Of a stretch of 64,000 bases of DNA, positions 43,929 to 51,916 are shown piece by piece. The stretch lies in the NCBI RefSeq assembly GCF_030269305.1, contig NZ_BSTC01000003.1, forward strand, positions 310,001 through 374,000, read 5' to 3'. Source of the stretch: Kineosporia sp. NBRC 101731 (GTDB taxonomy: Bacteria; Actinomycetota; Actinomycetes; Actinomycetales; Kineosporiaceae). Position 1 is the first letter of the stretch; every line of letters starts with the position of its first letter. The notes under the pieces are model-generated. The model was not told where the DNA came from. It saw only the letters and a list, made by a program, of their open reading frames with translations, and did no database searches. Position numbers and translations under genes: made by a program.

Positions 43929-44189
43929 CTAGGCGAACGCGGGCACAGCGATGTTGACCTCTTCGCCGTTGTCCGTGGTCTCCAGTTGCTCGGTGACCAG
44001 GTAGATGCCCTCGGTCGACCAGGCGTCCTGATCGCCGCAGAACACCCGGTTGCCGACTGCAACCACTCCCGTCCAGATCTTGCCGTCGTGAACTCCACCG
44101 CGCAGAAGTAGCTTTCGGTCGTCCATCTGATAACCGGACGTTCTGCGGTACTGGTTCCTGGTGGATGCGTCCTGGTTGTTGTTCGCCAC
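43929..44189 (-). CDS. Small hypothetical protein
   Basis: This 86-aa soluble protein (GTG start at 44189, GGGG 8 nt upstream) has an Asn/Gln/Arg-rich N-terminus and a beta-rich body (WTGVVAVGNRVFCGDQDAW, EGIYLVTEQLETTDNG). No family recognised. It converges with the GlxA gene, leaving 6 bp between the two stop codons, and lies after the aldehyde dehydrogenase remnant. Codon bias supports coding. Its composition is unlike the neighbouring catabolic genes. Confidence 0.6.
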   Translation of the reverse strand: MANNNQDASTRNQYRRTSGYQMDDRKLLLRGGVHDGKIWTGVVAVGNRVFCGDQDAWSTEGIYLVTEQLETTDNGEEVNIAVPAFA

Positions 44190-44240
44190 CGGCGTCGCCC
44201 CTGCCTGGGGCGCGGCGCCGGTCCGGTGGATCCGAATCCG

Positions 44241-44422
44241 TCACGCGCCACGCCTAATACCTTGACGGTACGCCATGTCGGCACATCCGGCTTCTGCCAC
44301 AGCCCGTTCCAGGTCTTCGGTCGTGTGCTGCGGTGCGAGGCCGAGCAGATCACCGGTCGCGGGCTCGAAGATCTCCCGCCCCTGCGCACCACTGACCGGG
44401 CCAGAAGTTCACTCTCGGACAT
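44241..44422 (-). pseudogene. Frameshifted N-terminal stub of a second aldehyde dehydrogenase
   Basis: An ATG at 44422 with a perfect GGAGG ribosome-binding site (6-nt spacing) starts MSESELLARSV, 16 bp after the hpaD stop. In another frame (44408 to 44241) the sequence reads GREIFEPATGDLLGLAPQ, then TTEDLERAVAEA, which is the conserved N-terminal strand and helix of aldehyde dehydrogenases. The first frame therefore shifts after ~11-15 codons, and homology ends ~40 residues in. The remaining ~430 residues, including the catalytic Cys, are gone. Given the pathway it may once have been a succinate-semialdehyde dehydrogenase; that is inference. Confidence 0.65.
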
Positions 44423-44437
44423 CGTCGTCCTCCTTCG

Positions 44438-45511
44438 TCAGAGCTGGTGGCCCAGCTTGAAACCCTGATCGGTGTCGCCGTCGCGCGTGTACGAGAACCC
44501 GTCGGCCCCCACCGTCACGGCCATCTCGCTGGTGTCGGTGCGGGTGGTCAGGGGCACCGGGTTCCCGTCCAGGTCGAGCACGGGGGAGGCCTCGGTGTAC
44601 CAACGGGGGACTACCGGGTTGCCCCACCAGTCCCGGCGCTGGTTGTCGTGGACGTCCCAGGTCACCAGCGGATTGTCCGGGTCACCGGTCCAGTAGTCCT
44701 GGGTGTAGATCTCCACCCGGTGACCGTCCGGGTCGAGGAGGTAGAGGTAGAACGCGTTCGACACCCCGTGCCGGCCCGGGCCCCGCTCGATGCGGTCGGA
44801 GATCCGCAGCGCACCCATCGTGTCGCAGATGGCGATGATGTTGTGCTTCTCATGGGTGGCGAACGCCAGATGGTGCAGTCGCGGCCCGTCGCCGCCGGTC
44901 ATCGCGGTGTCGTGAACGGTCGGTTTGCGCCGCATCCAGGCCGCGTACACCGTCCCGTCCGCGTCCTCGATGTCTTCGGTGACGCGGAACCCGAGATCCT
45001 CCAGATGCGCCGCGGCCCGCGGGACGTCCGGCGTCACCTGGTTGAAGTGGTCCAGGCGCACCAGGGCCCCCGGGGTGTGCAGGTGGTAGCTCCAGGACAG
45101 GCGCTCCACGTGCTCGACCTCGTAGAAGTACTCGATCGGGAACCCCAGCGGGTCCTGCACCCGCACCGCGTCCCCGATGCCGTCGACGAAACCCGTTGAC
45201 CTCCGCTCGACCCGGCAGCCGAGCTCGGTGTAGAAGGCCACCGCGCGATCGAGGTCGCCCAGGGAGCGCACCCGGTAGGCCAGGGCCGCCACCGCCGCGA
45301 CCGGCCCCGGCCGCAGCACCAGGTTGTGGTGGATGAACTCGTCGAACGTCCTCAGGTAGATCGCGTCCGCGCTCTCCCGCGTCACGACCAGCCCGAGCAG
45401 ATCCACGTAGAACGCCCGCGAGGCCGCCAGATCGGTGACCACGAGATCCAGATAGGCACAACGGACGATGTCGGGTGCCGGCGCGGTCGGGGTGGGGATG
45501 CGGTCGGTCAT
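44438..45511 (-). CDS. hpaD: Homoprotocatechuate (3,4-dihydroxyphenylacetate) 2,3-dioxygenase
   Basis: The 357-aa protein is a two-domain type I extradiol dioxygenase. Metal ligands are His155 (RLDHFNQ), His214 (RLHHLAF) and Glu267 (RVEIYTQDY), and the second-sphere acid/base is His200 (PTVHDTAMTGG). These numbers coincide with those I recall for the characterised Brevibacterium fuscum Fe(II) enzyme, so orthology is strong. It opens the ring of homoprotocatechuate next to the diol, giving 5-carboxymethyl-2-hydroxymuconate semialdehyde. The start overlaps the upstream hpaE stop by 4 bp. Fe versus Mn preference cannot be told. Confidence 0.96.
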   Translation of the reverse strand: MTDRIPTPTAPAPDIVRCAYLDLVVTDLAASRAFYVDLLGLVVTRESADAIYLRTFDEFIHHNLVLRPGPVAAVAALAYRVRSLGDLDRAVAFYTELGCRVERRSTGFVDGIGDAVRVQDPLGFPIEYFYEVEHVERLSWSYHLHTPGALVRLDHFNQVTPDVPRAAAHLEDLGFRVTEDIEDADGTVYAAWMRRKPTVHDTAMTGGDGPRLHHLAFATHEKHNIIAICDTMGALRISDRIERGPGRHGVSNAFYLYLLDPDGHRVEIYTQDYWTGDPDNPLVTWDVHDNQRRDWWGNPVVPRWYTEASPVLDLDGNPVPLTTRTDTSEMAVTVGADGFSYTRDGDTDQGFKLGHQL

Positions 45512-47022
45512 CGGTGATCCGTCCTCCGGGAGTCGCCCTGGCCGAAACGCGGCGAAGGGGTGTCGTGCAGGGCGATGTGCACGGCCTGCTGATCGGTGTA
45601 GAAGTCGATGGAGCGGTACCCGCCCTCGTGGCCCAGCCCGGACGCCTTCACCCCGCCGAACGGGGTGCGCAGGTCGCGGACGTTATTGGAGTTCAGCCAC
45701 ACCATGCCCACCTCGAGGCTCTGGGCGAAGGCGTGCGCGCGTTTCAGGTCGTTGGTCCAGACGTACGCGGCCAGGCCGTACGTCACGCCGTTGGCCAGCG
45801 CGAGCGCCTCCTCCTCGCTGTCGAACGGGGTGATCGCCACGACCGGCCCGAAGATCTCCTCCTGGAAGATCCTGGCCTCCGGCTTCACGTCGGCGAAAAC
45901 CGTTGGATTGATGTAATTCCCGTCCGGAAGGCTCTCCGGCCGATCGCCCCCGGCCACCAGCCGGGCCTCACCCCGGCCGACCTCGACGTATCCGAAGACC
46001 TTCTCGCCATGCTCCGGATGCACCAGCGCACCCACCTCGGTCGCCGGGTCGTGCGGATCACCCACGATCACGCGGCGCGCCCGCCCGGCGAACCGCTCCA
46101 CGAAATCGTCGTAGACCGCGCGCTCCACCAGCACCCGGCTACCGGCGGTACAGCGCTCGCCGTTCAGTGAGAACACCCCGAAGACCGTGGCGTCGAGGGC
46201 CGCGTCGAGATCGGCGTCGGCGAACACCACGGCCGGTGACTTGCCACCCAGCTCCATCGAGAGGCCCTTGAGATACGGGGCGGCGTTGGCGAAAATGAGC
46301 TTCCCGGTGCGGCTCTCCCCGGTGAAGGAGATCAGCGGCACGTCCGGGTGCTTCACCAGCGCGTCCCCGGCGGTCTCCCCGAACCCGTTGACCAGGTTGA
46401 ACACCCCGTCGGGAATGCCCGCCTCCCGGAAGATCTCCGCCCACAGCGAAGCCGACAGCGGGGTGAACTCGGCCGGTTTGAGCACCACGGTGTTGCCGGT
46501 GGCCAGGGCCGGTGCGAGTTTCCACGACTCCAGCATGAACGGGGTGTTCCACGGCGTGATCAGGCCGGCGACCCCCTTGGGCTTGCGGTTGACGTAGCTC
46601 ACCTGACGTCCGGGCACCTTGTAGGTGTCATCGCGCTGGGCCACGACGAGATCGGCGAAGAACCGGAAGTTCTCGGCCGCCCGCCGGGCCTGCCCGAGGG
46701 CCTGGGTGATCGGCAGGCCGGTGTCCCAGGTCTCCAGTTCGGCCAGGCGCCGGTCCTGGCCCTCGATCAGATCGGCGACCCGGTGCAGCACGCGCGAACG
46801 CGCCCGGGCCGTCATCGTCGGCCACGGCCCTCCGAACGCGCGCCGGGCGGCATCGACGGCTAGGTCGACGTCGGCCTTCTGCCCGGAGGCGGCCCGGATG
46901 TACGAGGCGTTGGTGGCCGGATTGATGACGTCGAAGGTCTCACCGCCGACGCTGTCGGTGAAGACCCCGTCGATGAAGTGCCGGAGCTGGTCGGGCAAGT
47001 TGTCGGGCAAGTTGTCGGGCAA
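45508..47022 (-). CDS. hpaE: 5-carboxymethyl-2-hydroxymuconate semialdehyde dehydrogenase
   Basis: The 504-aa NAD-dependent aldehyde dehydrogenase has the full fold: GLITPWNTPFMLESWKLAPA, Glu257 in MELGGKSPAVVF, Cys291 in NGERCTAGSRVLVE, and EIFGPVVAITPFDSEEEA. Its place directly before hpaD (4-bp overlap) assigns it to the second step, oxidising the ring-cleavage aldehyde. The N-terminus contains a short repeat, three copies of (P)DNLPDN/QL-like residues, from an imperfect 12-bp DNA repeat near 46990-47025. It is the product of the gene after the palindromic intercistronic region. Confidence 0.95.
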   Translation of the reverse strand: MPDNLPDNLPDQLRHFIDGVFTDSVGGETFDVINPATNASYIRAASGQKADVDLAVDAARRAFGGPWPTMTARARSRVLHRVADLIEGQDRRLAELETWDTGLPITQALGQARRAAENFRFFADLVVAQRDDTYKVPGRQVSYVNRKPKGVAGLITPWNTPFMLESWKLAPALATGNTVVLKPAEFTPLSASLWAEIFREAGIPDGVFNLVNGFGETAGDALVKHPDVPLISFTGESRTGKLIFANAAPYLKGLSMELGGKSPAVVFADADLDAALDATVFGVFSLNGERCTAGSRVLVERAVYDDFVERFAGRARRVIVGDPHDPATEVGALVHPEHGEKVFGYVEVGRGEARLVAGGDRPESLPDGNYINPTVFADVKPEARIFQEEIFGPVVAITPFDSEEEALALANGVTYGLAAYVWTNDLKRAHAFAQSLEVGMVWLNSNNVRDLRTPFGGVKASGLGHEGGYRSIDFYTDQQAVHIALHDTPSPRFGQGDSRRTDHR

Positions 47023-47064
47023 GGGATCTCCTGGGATGGGGGGACTGGCTCGTCACTCCCTTTT

Positions 47065-47112
47065 TTCGTGATCATGCAAAACCTCCCCGGGGAGGTTTTG
47101 CATGATCACGAA
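47065..47112. repeat. Perfect 48-bp palindrome between hpa cistrons
   Basis: Two 24-bp arms are exact reverse complements with no spacer. The arms run from TTCGTGATCATGC through AAAACCTCCCC to the centre at 47088/47089. The palindrome contains the TGA stop of the FAH-RraA gene and ends 43 bp before the hpaE start. A run of six T's is on the + strand left of it, so as a terminator it would work only for + strand transcripts. On the operon mRNA it would form a 20+ bp hairpin, probably affecting processing or stability. Confidence 0.95.
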
Positions 47113-48551
47113 CGAGGTGGGGAGTCTTGGGTGCGGGAGGCGCGGTATTGCTCGAGCCAGGCGGCGTTCGGGGGGAACAGACCCTCGACCGGGTGTCCCT
47201 CGGCGATCCGGGCCGCGACCCAGGCGTCCTGGGCCTCCTGTTCCACGGCCGCCCGGGCCACCTCGTCCAGAAGGTGCCCCGGGACGACCACGACGCCGTC
47301 GTCGTCCCCGATCACCACGTCGCCGGGTACGACCGCAGCCCCTCCGCAGGTGACGGCGACGTCGATCTCCCAGGGCACGTGCCGGCGCCCGAGCACCGAG
47401 GGGTGCGAGCCCGCCGCGAACGTGGGCAGGCCGATCCCGGCGACCGCGGCGCTGTCGCGGACGGCCCCGTCGGTGACGATCCCGGCGGCTGCGAGGGTCT
47501 GGGCCCGCAGCGCGAGGATGTCACCCACCGTACCGGCGGTGGCCTCTCCGCGGGCCTCGATCACCAGCACCTCGCCCGGTTTGAGCGAGTCGAAAGCTCT
47601 TTTCTGGGCGTTGTACCCACCACCGCTCTCCTGGAACAGATCGGGCCGGTGGGCGATGAACCGCAGGGTGCGGGCCGGGCCGATCATCCGGGTACCGGGC
47701 ACGAGCGGGTGCACCCCGTCGATGCTGGCGTGCGGATACCCGCGCCCGCGCAACTGCGAACTCAGGGTGGCCACGGCCACCCCGCCCAGAAGCGTCCGCA
47801 ATTCCTCGGTGAGCATCGGTTCCGGCGGGGTGCCCCAGGCCTGCGCGCGCTGCCGGTCGTCCACCGACGGCCCGGCCCCGTATCCGGCGAACGGCACCGT
47901 GCCCTCGACCACGTGCGTCACCAGGCGACCGCTGGAAGGTCCACCGGGCACGTCCACCTCGACCTCGACCGTTTCGCCGGGCACCGCGACGGACGACCCG
48001 GCGGGGGTGCCGGTGAGGATCACGTCACCGGGCTCCAGCGTGATCAGCTGGGACAGGTCGGCGACGAGAAGGCCGAAGGGAAAGAGGAGTTCGGCCGTGG
48101 TGTCGTTCTGGACGAGTTGGCCGTCGACCCACGTCCGGACCCGTAGGGCCGCCGGGTCGATGTCCTGGGCCGGGATGACGCCGGGCCCGAGCGGGGTGAA
48201 TCCGTCACCGCCCTTGTTGCGCAGGTTCGACCCCGCATCGACGGTGCGCAGATCGTAGACGCCCCAGTCGTTCGCGGCCGTGACCCCGGATACCGCGGCC
48301 CAGCCCTGCTCCGGGGTGACCCGGCGGGCGGATCGGCCGATGACGAGCGCGATCTCGCCCTCGTAGGCGAGCAGTTCGGTGCCGGCCGGGCGCTCGATCA
48401 CGTCGCCGCTCGCCGCCAGCGAGGTGGTGGGTTTGAGGAAGTACGACGGGTGCGCGGGTCGGCGGCCGCGTTGCGCGACCCGTGACGGATAGTTCAGATG
48501 GACGGCGAGGATCTTGCCCGGACGGGGCAGCCCGTCTACTCGAAGCGGCAC
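47106..48551 (-). CDS. FAH-RraA fusion: HpaG-like decarboxylase/isomerase plus RraA-like aldolase domain
   Basis: From GTG 48551 the protein has 481 aa. Residues ~1-255 are a fumarylacetoacetate-hydrolase fold of the HpaG type: LAYEGEIALVIG (metal Glu pair), ANDWGVYDLR, NLRNKGGDGFTPLGPG and DVILTGTPAGSS. Residues ~275-470 are an RraA-like domain: LRGRGYPHASIDGV, GTVGDILALRAQT and GIVTDGAVRD, which keeps the Arg-Asp pair of HMG/CHA-type pyruvate aldolases. It overlaps hpaH by 16 bp. It may carry out the HpaG decarboxylation or isomerisation and an HpaI-like cleavage to pyruvate and succinic semialdehyde; the second role is inference. Confidence 0.85.
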   Translation of the reverse strand: MPLRVDGLPRPGKILAVHLNYPSRVAQRGRRPAHPSYFLKPTTSLAASGDVIERPAGTELLAYEGEIALVIGRSARRVTPEQGWAAVSGVTAANDWGVYDLRTVDAGSNLRNKGGDGFTPLGPGVIPAQDIDPAALRVRTWVDGQLVQNDTTAELLFPFGLLVADLSQLITLEPGDVILTGTPAGSSVAVPGETVEVEVDVPGGPSSGRLVTHVVEGTVPFAGYGAGPSVDDRQRAQAWGTPPEPMLTEELRTLLGGVAVATLSSQLRGRGYPHASIDGVHPLVPGTRMIGPARTLRFIAHRPDLFQESGGGYNAQKRAFDSLKPGEVLVIEARGEATAGTVGDILALRAQTLAAAGIVTDGAVRDSAAVAGIGLPTFAAGSHPSVLGRRHVPWEIDVAVTCGGAAVVPGDVVIGDDDGVVVVPGHLLDEVARAAVEQEAQDAWVAARIAEGHPVEGLFPPNAAWLEQYRASRTQDSPPRS

Positions 48552-49321
48552 GTGATCGCCCCCAGGTCGGCGTAGTCGGCGTGGATCGTGTCGCCCCGCT
48601 CGACCCACAGAGGTCGGGTGAACGATCCCGACAGCACGACCTCGCCTGCTGCGAGGGAAGTTCCGTGCTGGTGGAGCTTGTTGGCGAGCCACGCCACCCC
48701 GGTCGCCGGATGATCGAGGACGCCCGCGGAGACACCGGTCTCCTCGACGGTCTGGTTGCGGTACAGCAGGGCGGCGACCCAGCGCAGGTCGACGGTGTCG
48801 ACGGCGACGGGCCGGCCACCCAGCACGACGGCTCCCAGGGCGGCGTTGTCGCTTATCGTGTCGACGATCGTGCGGCCCTCGAGGGCGATGTGCGAGTTCA
48901 GGATCTCCAGGGCGGGCACCACGTAGCGGGTCGCGTCGAGCACGTCGAACAGCGTGCAACCCGGTCCGGTCAGGGGTCCGGCGAGCACGAAGGCCAGCTC
49001 CACCTCGATGCGCACGTTCGAGTAGTCCGAGAACGGGACGGTGGCGCCGTTCTCCAGCACCTGGTCGTCGAAGATGACGCCGTAGTCGGGTTCGGTGATG
49101 CCGGTCGCCGCCTGCATGGCCGCCGACGTCAGGCCGATCTTGTGACCGACCACGCGATGCCCCTGCTCGGTGCGGCGCCGGGCCCAGAGGGCCTGCACCG
49201 CATAGGCGTCCGCGATCTCCATCCCGGGATGGCGGGCCGTCAGCAGGGGAACGGTGGTGCGGTCGCGGCCGGCCTGCACGAGTTCGTCGGCGATCGCCTC
49301 GATGTCCTGGGCGTCGAGCAA
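48536..49321 (-). CDS. hpaH: 2-oxo-hept-4-ene-1,7-dioate hydratase
   Basis: The 261-aa protein belongs to the FAH-fold hydratase/decarboxylase family (MhpD/HpaH/DmpE). Landmarks are GHKIGLTSAAMQAATGI, the divalent-metal Glu pair in VRIEVELAFVLAGPL, EILNSHIALEGRTIVDTISDNAALG and a C-terminal GDTIHADYADLGAITCRF. In this operon the expected reaction is adding water to 2-oxohept-4-ene-1,7-dioate to give 4-hydroxy-2-oxoheptanedioate. The length matches the family. It overlaps the FAH-RraA gene by 16 bp and follows the hydroxylase gene by 15 bp. Confidence 0.92.
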   Translation of the reverse strand: MLDAQDIEAIADELVQAGRDRTTVPLLTARHPGMEIADAYAVQALWARRRTEQGHRVVGHKIGLTSAAMQAATGITEPDYGVIFDDQVLENGATVPFSDYSNVRIEVELAFVLAGPLTGPGCTLFDVLDATRYVVPALEILNSHIALEGRTIVDTISDNAALGAVVLGGRPVAVDTVDLRWVAALLYRNQTVEETGVSAGVLDHPATGVAWLANKLHQHGTSLAAGEVVLSGSFTRPLWVERGDTIHADYADLGAITCRFE

Positions 49322-49336
49322 GCGGAACTCCTTGGA

Positions 49337-51139
49337 TCAGAGGAAGATACCGGCGAAGAAGCGGCGCAGTTCGTCATGGGCGGTCAGGGGCAGTACGTGC
49401 GCCACGTACTGGTCGGGGCGCACCACGACCACCGCACCGTCGCGACTGATCTCCCGCTCGGCGAAGATGTCGTGCTCGGGGCCGGTGGCGTGGACCTTCT
49501 CCCAGTCCGTCAGTCCGAACGGTCCGCCCCGCGGCCGGAACATCGCGGGCACGCGGGTCAGGTCGACCTCGCCGAAGGGCTGCTGGTAAATGACTTTGAG
49601 GTCGAAGGAGGCCCCGTGGCGGAGGGGTTCCGGCGAGCCCACCTCGCCGTGCGAACCGGCGAAGACGTAGATGCGCCATCGTCCGTCGGCCCGCGCGTGG
49701 TGCCCGAGATGGACCGGGGTGGTGTCGCTGACCCGGTGCACCCACGCCGATCGGAAGCGCTTGCCGATCGGGAAGCCGGGTGCCAGGGCTTGGTACACCG
49801 GCTGTGCGATCAGCATCGACGGTTCGTACCGGGTCATGAAACCGGCCGGGAACTCGAAGGTCCGCACGTAGAAGTCCTCCAGGTACGTGGGACCGGGAAG
49901 GTGCTGCGCCGGGGTGGCCATGAGCGCCGACCACTCCCGGTCGAAGGTGATGAGGTCTTGCGCCACTACCTGACGCTCGGCCGAATAGGTCGCCAGCAGG
50001 CTCTCCCGGGCCCGGCGATCCAGCACGTGCCCGAGCTTCCAGGCGATGTTCCAGCCGTCCTGGATCGAGACGTTCATGCCCTGGCCGGCCTTGGCGCTGT
50101 GCGTGTGACAGGCGTCCCCGGCGATGAAGACCCGCGGTTCCCTTCCACTTTCGTACACGTCGTCGAACCGGTCGGTGAGCCGGTGCCCGACCTCGTACAC
50201 GCTCCACCAGGGCACGTCGCGCACGTCGAGGGAGTACGGGTGCAGGATCCGGCCGGCCCGGGCGACGATGGTCTCCAGCGAGGTCGAACGGACGTCGTGG
50301 TCGCCGTTCTCGGGCACCTCACCGAGGTCGACGTAGAACCGGGTGAGGTAACCGCCCTCGCGGGGGATCAGCAGGATGTTGCCGCCGTCGTGCGACTGGA
50401 TCGCGCACTTGGTGCGGAAGTCGGGGAAGTCGGTCTCGGCCAGCACATCCATGACGCCCCACGCGTGCAGGGCGTCCTGGCCTACCAGCCGGCGCCCGAT
50501 CGCCGCACGCACCTGGCTGCGGGCGCCGTCGCAGCCGAGGACGTACTTGGCCCGGATGCGGCGCCGCTCACCCCGCCGCGGACCGGTCCGGTGGAGAACG
50601 TCCACGCACACCGGGTAATCGGCGGCGTCGGTCACCTCGAGCCCGAGGAACTCCACGCCGTAGTCGGGTGCGGCCCGGCCGGGGGAGTTCGCGGCGAACT
50701 CGGCGAAGTAGTCGAGAACCCTGGCCTGATTCAGGATCAGGTGCGGGAACTCGCTGATGCCCGAGGGGTCGTCGGGCACCAGACCGGTGCGGACGATGTG
50801 GGCCGGATCCTGCGGGCCGGGGCGCCAGAAGGCCATCGAGTAGATGCGGTACGCCTCTTCGATCAGGCGTTGTGCGAAGCCGAACGCCTGGAACGACTCG
50901 ATGCTGCGAGCCTGTAACCCGTCGGCCTGCCCGATCTCCAGTCGACCCGGCCGGCGTTCGATGAGACGCGTGCTCACCTGGGGGAACTGGGAGAGCTGGG
51001 CGAAGGCCGCCATCCCGGCCGGCCCGGCTCCCACGATCAGCGCGTCGACCTCCTCGGGCAGTTCGACGGGCCGGGCCGGTTCCGCGGCGGGCTGCACGCG
51101 GGGGTCACCCGACACATAGCCACGGTCATGGAACTGCAC
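49337..51139 (-). CDS. FAD-dependent aromatic hydroxylase (phenol hydroxylase/3-hydroxybenzoate 4-hydroxylase-like)
   Basis: The 600-aa protein has the class A flavoprotein layout: DALIVGAGPAGMAAFAQL (FAD ADP motif), YVLGCDGARSQVRAAIG (DG motif), VFIAGDACHTHSAKAGQGMN (GD motif), and a C-terminal thioredoxin-like domain with VVVVRPDQYVAHV, as in phenol 2-monooxygenase and 3-hydroxybenzoate 4-hydroxylase. Given the pathway it probably hydroxylates a monohydroxyphenylacetate to homoprotocatechuate; the 3-hydroxy isomer would suit MobA-type para-hydroxylation. It is the first gene of the operon, divergent from the IclR regulator. The substrate is inferred from context only. Confidence 0.9.
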   Translation of the reverse strand: MQFHDRGYVSGDPRVQPAAEPARPVELPEEVDALIVGAGPAGMAAFAQLSQFPQVSTRLIERRPGRLEIGQADGLQARSIESFQAFGFAQRLIEEAYRIYSMAFWRPGPQDPAHIVRTGLVPDDPSGISEFPHLILNQARVLDYFAEFAANSPGRAAPDYGVEFLGLEVTDAADYPVCVDVLHRTGPRRGERRRIRAKYVLGCDGARSQVRAAIGRRLVGQDALHAWGVMDVLAETDFPDFRTKCAIQSHDGGNILLIPREGGYLTRFYVDLGEVPENGDHDVRSTSLETIVARAGRILHPYSLDVRDVPWWSVYEVGHRLTDRFDDVYESGREPRVFIAGDACHTHSAKAGQGMNVSIQDGWNIAWKLGHVLDRRARESLLATYSAERQVVAQDLITFDREWSALMATPAQHLPGPTYLEDFYVRTFEFPAGFMTRYEPSMLIAQPVYQALAPGFPIGKRFRSAWVHRVSDTTPVHLGHHARADGRWRIYVFAGSHGEVGSPEPLRHGASFDLKVIYQQPFGEVDLTRVPAMFRPRGGPFGLTDWEKVHATGPEHDIFAEREISRDGAVVVVRPDQYVAHVLPLTAHDELRRFFAGIFL

Positions 51140-51163
51140 CAGAACCCCCTGCCGTCATTGGCA

Positions 51164-51180
51164 TGTTCTATAATCGAACA
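51164..51180. promoter_or_regulatory. IclR-type operator in the hpa divergent promoter
   Basis: TGTTCTATAATCGAACA is a 5-7-5 inverted repeat (TGTTC/GAACA) close to known IclR-family boxes such as PcaR/PcaU-type TGTTCGATAATCG sites. It contains TATAAT. A second overlapping repeat, TAATCG-11 nt-CGATTA, spans 51171-51193. It lies 25 bp from the hydroxylase start and 77 bp from the chosen regulator start. Confidence 0.7.
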
Positions 51181-51256
51181 CATAGACCGATTATCGGGTT
51201 GATGCGGGAACGGTATGTTTCGCGCGGACGTGGCGCAAGGGTTATGGGGAGTTCTG

Positions 51257-51916
51257 GTGACGGACGGCAGTGCGGCAGTCCCGCTGCAGACGCTCTCGCG
51301 GGGCATCACGGCGCTCGAGGTGCTGGCCGGGGCCGACACCGCACTGTCCATCGGCGAACTGGCCGCCCGGCTCGGGCTGCACCGCTCGATCGTCTACCGG
51401 ATCGTGCGCACCCTCGAAGGTCACGGCCTGGTGAGTCGCGACCCGGCCGGTGACCTGAAACTCGGCGCCGGGCTGGCCACCCTGGCCCGTAACGTCTCGC
51501 GCGACCTGCAGACGGCGGCGCTGCCCGAGCTCACCACCCTGGCCCACGACCTGGGCATGACCGCCTTCCTCGTCGTCCTTGACCATCACGAGGCGGTGAC
51601 CCTGGTCAGCGTGGAGCCGCGGGCCGCGTTCGCGGCCGTCGCCCAGCGGCCCGGCACGCGTCATTCCCTCGACCAGGGCGCCCCGGGGCGTGCGGTGCGC
51701 CGGCTGGTGACGCGGGAACCGGGCGAGTCGTCCTACGAGACCAGCCACGGCGAGGTGATCCCGGGGCTTTCCTGCGTCGCTGTTCCCCTCGAGGTCCCGG
51801 GCCAGCCGCCGGCCGCCCTGGCCGTCGTCTACCTGGGGGGCGCCGACGTGGATGTGGAAGCGATCGGCGATCGTCTCGCCCAGTCTGCTCACCGGACTCG
51901 CGCCGGGGGCTTCTGA
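51257..51916 (+). CDS. IclR-family regulator of the homoprotocatechuate operon
   Basis: From GTG 51257 (GGGAG upstream) the protein has 219 aa; an ATG at 51215 would add 14 residues. Residues ~10-70 form the winged HTH (LQTLSRGITALEVLAGADTA, LSIGELAARLGLHRSIVYRI), followed by the GAF-like effector domain (LAHDLGMTAFLVVLDHHEAVTLVSVEPR). The effector domain is short, ending near VAVPLEVPGQPPAALAVVYL. It is divergent from the hpa operon with the palindromic box between, so it is the likely pathway-specific regulator. Confidence 0.92.
   Translation: MTDGSAAVPLQTLSRGITALEVLAGADTALSIGELAARLGLHRSIVYRIVRTLEGHGLVSRDPAGDLKLGAGLATLARNVSRDLQTAALPELTTLAHDLGMTAFLVVLDHHEAVTLVSVEPRAAFAAVAQRPGTRHSLDQGAPGRAVRRLVTREPGESSYETSHGEVIPGLSCVAVPLEVPGQPPAALAVVYLGGADVDVEAIGDRLAQSAHRTRAGGF

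Noticed and set aside
48482-50917. An 811-codon + strand open frame opposite hpaH and the hydroxylase
   Set aside because: It mirrors two well-supported minus-strand genes. Its composition (Val/Gly/Arg/His-rich, no family motif) is typical of antisense frames in GC-rich DNA.
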